NCBI GenBank assembly: GCA_964637695.1 | Contig: CAZWVF010000092.1 | Coordinates: 1 to 5,627, forward strand | Reading direction: 5' to 3' | From: JAGLTZ01 sp964637695 | Lineage (GTDB): Bacteria; Blakebacterota; Blakebacteria; Blakebacterales; Blakebacteraceae | DNA: 5,627 nucleotides | Part shown: positions 1 through 5,368 of the stretch, piece by piece | How the letters are laid out: each line of letters begins with the position of its first letter | How positions within the stretch are numbered: position 1 is the stretch's first letter | Program-made: the position numbers and the translations under genes | The notes under the pieces: generated by a model | What the model was told of the DNA's origin: nothing | Database searches by the model: none | The model's input: the letters and a program-made list of their open reading frames with translations, nothing else

Positions 1-2
1 AA

Positions 3-36
3 AAAGAATCGTAACGAATTTACGAGACGATTCTTT
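3..36. promoter_or_regulatory. Nested inverted repeats upstream of abiEi, probable AbiEi operator
   Basis: A perfect 10-bp inverted repeat, AAAGAATCGT (3-12) and ACGATTCTTT (27-36), encloses a second perfect 6-bp pair, TCGTAA (9-14) and TTACGA (20-25). The TCGTAACG at 9-16 returns inverted as CGTTACGA at 73-80, between the ribosome binding site and the abiEi start. In studied AbiE systems the antitoxin AbiEi binds inverted repeats in its own promoter and represses the operon, so this is the expected place for its operator. Binding here is inferred. Because the window begins at the repeat, it could also be a hairpin belonging to an upstream gene. Confidence 0.55.
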
Positions 37-45
37 AGATATACA
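19..45 (+). promoter_or_regulatory. Candidate promoter of abiEi
   Basis: A -35-like TTTACG (19-24) and a -10-like TATACA (40-45) are separated by 15 bp, slightly short for sigma70. The -35 element falls inside the inner inverted repeat, which would suit repression by a bound regulator. The hexamers are imperfect, so the call is tentative. Confidence 0.35.
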
Positions 46-64
46 AAGATTAACATTGCTTTTC

Positions 65-70
65 AGGAGA
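65..70 (+). promoter_or_regulatory. Ribosome binding site of abiEi
   Basis: AGGAGA lies 11 bases before the ATG at 82. The match is good but the spacing is longer than usual. The intervening bases contain CGTTACGA, the inverted copy of the operator half-site at 9-16, so a protein bound there could also affect translation start or early elongation. That last point is inference. Confidence 0.6.
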
Positions 71-81
71 ACCGTTACGAC

Positions 82-864
82 ATGCGGACTAGTGAATACA
101 TTCGGGATTTGGCGTCGAATGGGATCTACCACTTCACCACCGCCGACGCGATCAAGGTTGTCGAGGGCAATCCTCCGGCGGTGCGTGCCCAGTTGCGCCT
201 ACTGAAACGGCAGGTGCTTATTGCAGAACCTGTACGCAGCTTTCACGTCATCGTTCCGCCTGAGTACAAGCGCCTGGGTTGCCTGCCTGCGGAGCACTTC
301 ATCGACCAGTTGATGCAGGTCTGGGTAGAGCCCTACTACGTGTGCCTGTTGAGCGCAGCCGAGCGACATGGCGCTGCCCATCAGCGGCCCCAGGCAACCC
401 AGGTCATGGTGCGCAAGAACCGCCGGGCCATCGCGTGTGGACAGGTGCGCGTCGAGTTCATCGCCCGCGGTGACCTCGACAAGATGCCGGTCACCAAGGT
501 CAACACGCCGCGTGGGGTGTTGCGGTATGCGACTCCGGAACTGACGGCGCTCGAGCTGGTCGGCTACCCCAATCATGCCGGTGGTCTGGACAACGTCGCA
601 ACGGTCCTGTCCGAGCTGTCCGAGGAAATGGTCGCACATAGGCTGATCAAATCCGCTCGGCTTTGCCCGGTAAGCTGGTCACAACGAATGGGATACATCC
701 TGGAACTGATCGGGCAGGAAGATCTCGCACAAGCTCTCGCGCCTTTTGTGTTGGAAAACGCTCGCAGCTATGCGCCACTGCGGCGCGCGGCAGACATCGT
801 GGGTGGAACGCGGATTCCGAGTTGGAAGATCATCGTCAACGTAGAAGTGGAGTCAGATGAATGA
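82..864 (+). CDS. abiEi: AbiEi-family antitoxin (type IV toxin-antitoxin)
   Basis: The 260-aa product matches the AbiEi pattern. The N-terminal winged helix-turn-helix spans about residues 1-58 (YIRDLASNGIYHFTTADA, then a recognition region near 33-45). The linker contains VIVPPEYKRLGCLPAEHFID (57-75). The C-terminal domain has the family signatures YYVCLLSAAERHGAAHQ (85-101), TPELTALELV (151-160) and GGLDNVATVLSEL (167-179). In this family the N-terminal domain binds operator DNA and represses the operon, while the C-terminal domain counters the AbiEii nucleotidyltransferase toxin; the pair acts in phage abortive infection and plasmid or island stabilisation. The ATG at 82 gives the standard N-terminus. 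The stop at 862-864 overlaps the ATG (861) of the toxin remnant in the usual ATGA arrangement. The gene itself looks intact, but its toxin partner is not. Family assignment is firm; activity is inferred. Confidence 0.88.
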   Translation: MRTSEYIRDLASNGIYHFTTADAIKVVEGNPPAVRAQLRLLKRQVLIAEPVRSFHVIVPPEYKRLGCLPAEHFIDQLMQVWVEPYYVCLLSAAERHGAAHQRPQATQVMVRKNRRAIACGQVRVEFIARGDLDKMPVTKVNTPRGVLRYATPELTALELVGYPNHAGGLDNVATVLSELSEEMVAHRLIKSARLCPVSWSQRMGYILELIGQEDLAQALAPFVLENARSYAPLRRAADIVGGTRIPSWKIIVNVEVESDE

Positions 865-943
865 TTCCCAGGGACTACATCACCGCCTGGAGATCCCTGG
901 AAAGGCCACAGGGACTTCTGACTCAGGACACCCGTCAAGATCT
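861..943 (+). pseudogene. abiEii: 5' remnant of abiEii nucleotidyltransferase toxin gene
   Basis: The ATG at 861 overlaps the abiEi stop (ATGA), exactly where the toxin begins in abiE operons. The first residues, MIPRDYITAWR, match the characteristic AbiEii N-terminus (MIPRxYIxxWR). Full-length AbiEii proteins are roughly 230-300 aa. Here the clear resemblance ends after about 11 codons, or at most about 28 if TRQDL echoes the family's QxEQDL stretch. The frame then runs antisense through the 3' end of the minus-strand GHKL ATPase gene and stops at 1083-1085 after 74 codons. The nucleotidyltransferase motifs of the family are absent. This is a truncation, not a frameshift: the other frames do not resume the family. 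The exact breakpoint, between about 894 and 944, is inferred. No active toxin can come from this locus. Confidence 0.8.
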
Positions 944-2527
944 TCAACGCTTTCTTTTTCTTTGCCTTCCGGGTTTTTCAGCCTCTTCACCCCACCTGGC
1001 CATAAATTCGACTACAAAGTCGTGTACCTGCCCGGCATCAACAGCCAGTGGAGCAAGAGCCATGGCCACGGTAAGTGCCAGATGATAACCTACTGATCGA
1101 GTCGCCACGGCGCGCCGGTAGGCCGGATGCGCCTCGTTTACGAAAACGGTGGATTCCACCAGGCGCCCCAGACCAGGGAATTCGGGACGGTCTTCAAACT
1201 GAATATGGAGCCCGTATCTGGCCGGCCGCCGCCGGCCCGTTTTAGAGGGAAGTGCCGCAGAGGGAGGGATTCTGCCTTCTGCTTCCTCCGGAGGGGATTC
1301 CTCCTGTTCCGGCGGTACACCGTTCCTTTCAGCGCCCGAACTTTCCGGCCTGACGGCTGCCTCATCAGGTTCCTCGCCGCTTTCAGATGAAAGCAGGTCG
1401 CCTGCCGCCGCTCCGGGCCCGCCTTCAGACTTTCCCAGAGCTATTTTCTTCTGCCCTCCCCTGCGGCGTTCGACAAGGGCGGCCAGCAGAGGATACACGC
1501 GTGCCAGTTCGATCAGGATGTTCTCCAGGTCGCGCTCGACGGGACGGATGCGACGGCGACGCTGAAGATCTTTCTCACCCTCCGCTCCCCAGGCGGCAAG
1601 CTGGCCGCTGACTACTTCCTGCAGAGCCTTCCTGTATGTCAGAAAGGTTGCACCGGGGACGCCTGCGCGAATGAAATTCGATTTGCTGAGGGTAAGGCAC
1701 TCGGCCAGGGGCGGCACCTCGATGAGCCCGCCTATGCGGTCACCCTCGGAAGGAGAGATCCCCAGCCAGTCCCATCCCCTCTTGATTACTTTCCCCAATG
1801 TGCTGACGGCTACACCCCGTTCCGACTCGGGCAGTGGTTCCCCGGAACGGACCAGATAGCCTACCGCGGAGGGCTTGCGCTTGCCTTTGAGACGGATTGA
1901 AAGGGGGATCCGCTCGCCGGTTTCACGCAGTCGGAGCAGAACGCGCCCGTTGACAGTGAACCGCACACTCTCGGGATAGTAGGCCTTCAATATCTCGTCA
2001 AAGGCACTCTCAAAGAGGGGATGGTAATGCTCCCGCAGTACTCGTTCGACGTAACCACCGTCGAGCAGTGGAGAGAGAGGGTTGTCGGGGTGCAGGGAAA
2101 TAGAGGTTCCGGTTTCCTCCACCAGGCCCGGAGGATCGATTATTTTCCAGGGAGCCTTGTGGCGCGTCGATAAATGCCAGGTTGTAGCGGCATGGATCCT
2201 TGCGGTGCGGGTTTCGGTAATTACTTCCTCGCAGACCAGCAGGCCGAGTTTGATCCCAACGCCGGCAAAGCCGATGCTTTTCCCCTTCTGCTTTGATGTA
2301 GTAGCGAGGTCGTGATAGCGGGTCAGTTCACGCCGGCTCATGCCCCTGCCGTCATCCACGACGGTCAGAGTACGGTCGACGGGATTGGTGTGGAATGTAA
2401 TATGCCGGGCTCCCGAGTCCAGGGAGTTGGCCACGATCTCCACCAGTATCGTTTCCTCGATTGCTCCGGAGTAGGCGTCTCGCAGGTCTTCCAATAAATG
2501 ACGCAGGTCAACGCGTGTCTGGCCCAT
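944..2527 (-). CDS. Stand-alone GHKL-type ATPase with extra C-terminal domain
   Basis: The 527-aa protein has a GHKL (Hsp90/MutL/MORC-like) ATP-binding fold at its N-terminus. The N box is EIVANSLD (30-37, with E30 and N34), the G1 box DDGRGM (58-63), the G2 box and ATP lid GFAGVGIK (86-93), and TGTSISL (139-145) fits the last nucleotide-contact strand. Residues about 150-310 look like a second globular, transducer-like region. Residues about 355-435 form an acidic, proline- and glutamate-rich, probably disordered linker. Residues about 437-512 form a separate domain (FVNEAHPAYRRA, then the helix YHLALTVAMALAPLA), and the protein ends in a basic tail, RQRKRKR. No histidine-kinase phosphoacceptor region or membrane segment is visible, so it is not a sensor kinase. 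The ATG at 2527 is preceded by a weak AGGGA. The gene ends inside the abiEii remnant and is divergent from the next gene. Family members occur near DNA-processing and defence genes, but the specific role here is unknown. Confidence 0.85.
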   Translation of the reverse strand: MGQTRVDLRHLLEDLRDAYSGAIEETILVEIVANSLDSGARHITFHTNPVDRTLTVVDDGRGMSRRELTRYHDLATTSKQKGKSIGFAGVGIKLGLLVCEEVITETRTARIHAATTWHLSTRHKAPWKIIDPPGLVEETGTSISLHPDNPLSPLLDGGYVERVLREHYHPLFESAFDEILKAYYPESVRFTVNGRVLLRLRETGERIPLSIRLKGKRKPSAVGYLVRSGEPLPESERGVAVSTLGKVIKRGWDWLGISPSEGDRIGGLIEVPPLAECLTLSKSNFIRAGVPGATFLTYRKALQEVVSGQLAAWGAEGEKDLQRRRRIRPVERDLENILIELARVYPLLAALVERRRGGQKKIALGKSEGGPGAAAGDLLSSESGEEPDEAAVRPESSGAERNGVPPEQEESPPEEAEGRIPPSAALPSKTGRRRPARYGLHIQFEDRPEFPGLGRLVESTVFVNEAHPAYRRAVATRSVGYHLALTVAMALAPLAVDAGQVHDFVVEFMARWGEEAEKPGRQRKRKR

Positions 2528-2569
2528 TGATTTCCCTATTCTCCCGCGGGTGAGTAGTTTCCAGAACCA

Positions 2570-2597
2570 TGTTTATTGACAAGGGTGTTGCTGTCAA
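2570..2597 (-). promoter_or_regulatory. Weak candidate promoter of the GHKL ATPase gene
   Basis: Read on the minus strand, a perfect -35 TTGACA (2597 to 2592) is followed after 16 bp by TAAACA (2575 to 2570), which matches the -10 consensus at only three of six positions. Transcription from here would leave a leader of roughly 35 bases before the ATG at 2527. The -35 is convincing but the -10 is poor, so this is tentative. Confidence 0.3.
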
Positions 2598-2626
2598 GAA
2601 ACATGTGACATATCCATTAAATATTC

Positions 2627-2654
2627 TTGACATTATGCATTTGAATTGCATAAT
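2627..2654 (+). promoter_or_regulatory. Sigma70-like promoter of the first DUF4143 ATPase gene
   Basis: A consensus -35 TTGACA (2627-2632) and a -10 CATAAT (2649-2654) are separated by 16 bp, about 20 bases before the start codon. The promoter lies in a locally AT-rich spacer. Transcription would begin about 2661, in or just before the ribosome binding site, giving a very short leader. Confidence 0.7.
2632..2654. promoter_or_regulatory. Operator-like palindrome inside the promoter
   Basis: Perfect 8-bp arms ATTATGCA (2632-2639) and TGCATAAT (2647-2654) flank TTTGAAT, which is itself nearly symmetric, giving a 23-bp palindrome with only one mismatched pair around G2643. It starts on the last base of the -35 and covers the whole spacer and -10, so a bound dimeric repressor would block RNA polymerase. 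The regulator is not identified. The ATPase's own helix-turn-helix region or an unlinked repressor are both possible. Confidence 0.6.
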
Positions 2655-2661
2655 ATCCACC

Positions 2662-2667
2662 AAGGAG
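2662..2667 (+). promoter_or_regulatory. Ribosome binding site of the first DUF4143 gene
   Basis: AAGGAG sits 7 bases before the ATG at 2675, a strong and ideally spaced Shine-Dalgarno site that fixes this start codon. Confidence 0.85.
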
Positions 2668-2674
2668 TTGTGCC

Positions 2675-3898
2675 ATGACCCCGACCTATATACAGAGAAC
2701 ACTGGAATCAGTATTGAAAAGGGCCGCTGTAGAGTTCCCGGCAGTTTTTTTAACAGGGCCACGCCAGTCCGGGAAGACGACCCTCCTGCAGCACCTTTTC
2801 AGCAAACGATACCGGTACGTGTCACTGGAAGCGCCCGATGTTCGGGCCTCTGCCATTGAGGACCCGCGTGGGTTCCTGGAAATGCATCCCCCTCCAGTGA
2901 TATTTGACGAGGTACAATACGCTCCAGAGCTGCTGCCCTACGTAAAGGAGAAAATCGATTCCAACCGGAACAAAAGCGGTCAGTATCTGCTGACAGGTTC
3001 CCAGAACCTCCTGCTTATGGAAAAAGTGACCGAATCCCTTGCCGGCCGTGCCGCAGTGTTGCGTCTTCTACCGCTTTCGCGTCGTGAGGTTGATGGCAGA
3101 CCTGGAGCTCCCCTGCCGTGGGAGTCCGTGGATTCGCCTCGTTTGGTAATGGAGTATTCTTATCGGCAACTCTGGAAGAATTTCATTCGGGGCGGTTATC
3201 CTGAACTCGCTGTTGATCCTGGGCGTGATGTCAACCTCTGGCATGCCGGCTATGTCCAGACATACCTTGAACGGGACGTACGTACACTTCGGCAGGTCGG
3301 GGACCTGTCCCAGTTCCAGATGTTCCTCAGAGCGCTGGCAGCCCGGAGCGCCCAACTGCTCAACCTGGCCGATATCGCTCGGGATCTGGGCATTGCTGTT
3401 AATACGGCCAGGGCGTGGCTTTCGGTACTTGAGGCCACTTATCAGGTGATTGTCCTCAGACCCTTTTTCGCCAACGTGGGCAAGAGGCTGGTCAAAACGC
3501 CCAGGGTCTACTTCATGGATGTCGGCACGCTTTGCTATCTGGTTGGTTTGAAGGACCCGGAGCACGCTGCTTCCGGCCCCATGGGTGGAGCGATCATGGA
3601 GACTGCGGTTCTCTCAGAGATTGTCAAGACGCTTACCCACCGCGGTATCGATCCACAGGTCTATTTCTGGCGAACAACTGCTGGAACAGAGGTGGATATC
3701 GTAGTTGAAACCGAAGGCAAGCTTGTACCAATTGAGGTGAAGCTCTCGGCTACTCCCAAAACCGACATGGCCAAATCCATCAAGGTGTTCCGCAGGGACA
3801 TGGGAGACAGGGCAATGCCCGGCTACGTGGTCCATCCCGGGGACATTATCCTTCCGCTTGGATCTGAAGTAACCGCCCTGCCGTTCTCACGCCTGTAA
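2675..3898 (+). CDS. AAA_14/DUF4143 ATPase with C-terminal nuclease-like domain (paralog 1)
   Basis: The 407-aa product is a complete AAA_14 plus DUF4143 protein. Walker A is GPRQSGKT (28-35), Walker B is VIFDEVQ (75-81), and the sensor strand is LLTGSQN (105-111), followed by LAGRAAVLRLLPLSRRE (122-138). A middle region has GGYPELA (173-179) and YVQTYLERD (193-201). A helix-turn-helix-like stretch (LADIARDLGIAVNTARAWL, 231-249) follows. The DUF4143 domain has E309 (METAVLSEI), TEVDIV with D341, and PIEVK with E354 and K356, a layout that matches a PD-(D/E)XK nuclease fold with the catalytic-type residues kept. No signal peptide or membrane helix is seen. It has its own promoter, palindrome and strong ribosome binding site, and is followed by a paralog 231 bp downstream. 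These ATPases multiply in many environmental bacteria and archaea. Their cellular role is not established, and a DNA-related function is only inferred. Confidence 0.9.
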   Translation: MTPTYIQRTLESVLKRAAVEFPAVFLTGPRQSGKTTLLQHLFSKRYRYVSLEAPDVRASAIEDPRGFLEMHPPPVIFDEVQYAPELLPYVKEKIDSNRNKSGQYLLTGSQNLLLMEKVTESLAGRAAVLRLLPLSRREVDGRPGAPLPWESVDSPRLVMEYSYRQLWKNFIRGGYPELAVDPGRDVNLWHAGYVQTYLERDVRTLRQVGDLSQFQMFLRALAARSAQLLNLADIARDLGIAVNTARAWLSVLEATYQVIVLRPFFANVGKRLVKTPRVYFMDVGTLCYLVGLKDPEHAASGPMGGAIMETAVLSEIVKTLTHRGIDPQVYFWRTTAGTEVDIVVETEGKLVPIEVKLSATPKTDMAKSIKVFRRDMGDRAMPGYVVHPGDIILPLGSEVTALPFSRL

Positions 3899-4049
3899 TT
3901 TCTTCAATACAGCATCCCTTTATTCTCCTCTTTTAGTAAACCGTACCGCAATCACGCCTGCACTCGAGCATTGATGCATTCCGACCCGGGACCTATCAGT
4001 CGGAGGGTTATATTTTTCAGTTGACGCACAACAACGTACTATGTTATTA

Positions 4050-4087
4050 GTTCATGGCGTGAACGATATACGTTCACAGTGTGAACG
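4050..4087. promoter_or_regulatory. Tandem palindromic operator with four phased half-sites
   Basis: GTTCA (4050-4054) and TGAAC (4060-4064) form one inverted repeat. CGTTCACA (4071-4078) and TGTGAACG (4080-4087) form a perfect 17-bp palindrome around G4079. The two centres, 4057 and 4079, are 22 bp apart, close to two helical turns, so two dimers could sit on the same DNA face. The inner half-sites, GAACG (4061-4065) and CGTTC (4071-4075), also face each other. The array ends about 42 bp before the start of the second ATPase gene, a position suited to repression. The binding protein is unknown. Confidence 0.65.
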
Positions 4088-4119
4088 AATTGCTGAAACT
4101 CTGAGTGATATACCGGGGC

Positions 4120-4123
4120 AGGA
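4120..4123 (+). promoter_or_regulatory. Ribosome binding site of the second DUF4143 gene
   Basis: AGGA lies 6 bases before the ATG at 4130. It is a modest but well-placed site and supports this start over internal ATGs. Confidence 0.65.
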
Positions 4124-4129
4124 TCATCA

Positions 4130-5368
4130 ATGAACCAATCCAGATCAGATCTTTTGCCAAGAGCAATCGGGAGTGCATTGGAAAGTGCAATATCCACTAT
4201 GCCGGTGGTTGTCGTTATGGGAGCGAGACAGACCGGTAAAAGCACTCTGGTCCAAACACACCCGCGCCTGCAGGATTATGAATATCTGACTCTCGACGAT
4301 ATGGAAATAAGATCCCTGGCGACCGCCTCCCCGGTTGAATTTGTTTCCCGACATCCCAGGATGATAATAGACGAGGTCCAGCGAGAGCCCGGTCTGATCC
4401 TTGCTATCAAACGGGCAATCGACCTCGAACATCCCAGGAACCCTGGAAGGTTCGTTCTAACCGGATCTGCCAATTTGCTTCTCATGGAGCGTATTTCGGA
4501 GACGCTGGCCGGCAGAGCACTCTACCTCCCCATCAGGCCATTTACCCGTCGCGAAAGATCGGGTTCAGGGAAAACAGGTGTCTGGAGTGCCTTTCTGGAT
4601 GAGCAAACAGAGCGGTGGTATGAGATTGTCCGTTCTCAGTCCGTTCTCAAGTCTGACTGGAAGCAGAATGTGCGCATCGGGGGTTATCCAAGCCCGGCGA
4701 TTGAACTCTTTACAGCCGAAGCACGTTCAAACTGGTTTCGTGGATACGTTCAAACATACCTGGAAAGAGATCTCCAGGATCTTTCGGCTATAGATAACCT
4801 TGTAGATTTCAACCGCCTCATGCGTGCCACGGCATACAGGGTTGGAGGCTTGATAAATCGGGAAGAAATAAGCAGGGATATCGGCATGCCGCGGCCGACT
4901 GTACACCGTTACATAAACCTTCTTGTTACATCATTTCAGGTTCAACTGCTCGAGCCGTATTCAGTGAATCGTACAAAACGGCTGGTTCGCTCTCCAAAAC
5001 TTTACTGGACTGATACAGGACTTGCACTTTTCCTGAGTCGGAAAAAGCCTGATGGTACATATTTTGAAAACATGGTTCTGAACGAACTGATGGTATGGCG
5101 TGATGCGGAGAGAATGCAGGCTGAGATCCTGTTCTGGCGTACGGCTTCAGGTCAGGAGATCGATTTTGTAATCGAGGATCAGGACGTGCTCATCCCGATC
5201 GAAGTGAAGTCGTCATCAAGCGTTGGTGAAAAAGATCTCAGACATCTGAAGCTGTTCATGAAGGAGTATGACAAACTCGTGAAAGGTGCACTGATTATTT
5301 ATGCAGGCGAGGAAACGTTCTGGGCAGGAGATAGAATTCTGGCTGCGCCCTGGTGGAAGGTTATGTAA
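4130..5368 (+). CDS. AAA_14/DUF4143 ATPase with C-terminal nuclease-like domain (paralog 2)
   Basis: The 412-aa product has the same architecture as the preceding ATPase. Walker A is GARQTGKS (31-38), Walker B is MIIDEVQ (78-84), and the sensor strand is VLTGSANLLLME (109-120), followed by LAGRALYLPIRPFTRRE (127-142). GGYPSPA (184-190), YVQTYLERD (206-214) and a helix-turn-helix-like stretch (REEISRDIGMPRPTVHRYI, 244-262) follow. The DUF4143 domain has FENMVLNEL with E313, QEIDFV with D345, and PIEVK with E358 and K360. All ATPase and nuclease-type residues are kept, so the gene looks functional. It shares many identical blocks with paralog 1 but clearly differs in the linkers and C-terminus, so the two are not a recent duplicate. 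It has its own operator-like array upstream and overlaps the convergent downstream gene by 8 bp. Function is unknown; a nucleic-acid or toxin-like role is inferred from the domains only. Confidence 0.9.
   Translation: MNQSRSDLLPRAIGSALESAISTMPVVVVMGARQTGKSTLVQTHPRLQDYEYLTLDDMEIRSLATASPVEFVSRHPRMIIDEVQREPGLILAIKRAIDLEHPRNPGRFVLTGSANLLLMERISETLAGRALYLPIRPFTRRERSGSGKTGVWSAFLDEQTERWYEIVRSQSVLKSDWKQNVRIGGYPSPAIELFTAEARSNWFRGYVQTYLERDLQDLSAIDNLVDFNRLMRATAYRVGGLINREEISRDIGMPRPTVHRYINLLVTSFQVQLLEPYSVNRTKRLVRSPKLYWTDTGLALFLSRKKPDGTYFENMVLNELMVWRDAERMQAEILFWRTASGQEIDFVIEDQDVLIPIEVKSSSSVGEKDLRHLKLFMKEYDKLVKGALIIYAGEETFWAGDRILAAPWWKVM

Larger units (their letters stand above)
3899..4129. other. Intergenic spacer between the DUF4143 paralogs
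   Basis: These 231 bp hold no convincing gene. From left to right there is a pyrimidine-rich stretch after the stop codon, a weak 6-bp hairpin (TCCGAC at 3980-3985, GTCGGA at 3999-4004) with a T run seven or more bases later, a TTGACG hexamer (4021-4026) without a good -10 at normal spacing, then the phased half-sites annotated separately. A 30-codon frame (4041-4133) ends on the next start codon but lacks a ribosome binding site. Confidence 0.6.

Noticed and set aside
199..639. Minus-strand frame of 146 codons opposite abiEi
   Set aside because: It lies fully inside a well-supported AbiEi gene, has no ribosome binding site of note and no recognisable domain; a shadow of GC-rich coding.
894..914. 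Hairpin TCCCTG/CAGGGA as a terminator for the GHKL ATPase gene
   Set aside because: The stem is 6 bp with a 9-base loop, and there is no T tract after it on the minus strand (or the plus strand). It is better treated as part of the repeat cluster at the breakpoint.
944..1085. Continuation of the abiEii frame as a 74-residue protein
   Set aside because: Past about 943 the frame is antisense to the GHKL ATPase coding sequence and its residues do not resemble the nucleotidyltransferase; only the N-terminal residues are genuine.
2508..2762. Minus-strand frame of 84 codons spanning the divergent spacer
   Set aside because: It crosses the promoter, operator and start of the first DUF4143 gene and overlaps the start of the GHKL gene; no domain and no ribosome binding site.
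3068..3565. Minus-strand frame of 165 codons opposite the first DUF4143 gene
   Set aside because: Its sequence is fully explained as the antisense of a conserved ATPase; no family resemblance of its own.
3980..4017. Possible rho-independent terminator after the first DUF4143 gene
   Set aside because: The stem is only 6 bp with a 13-base loop, and the run of five T begins eight bases past the stem, so it does not meet the usual pattern. It also lies about 80 bp after the stop codon.
4021..4049. TTGACG with downstream TATGTT or TTATTA as promoter of the second DUF4143 gene
   Set aside because: TATGTT is only 13 bp away and TTATTA matches the -10 consensus poorly, so I could not support a specific promoter although one is expected near here.
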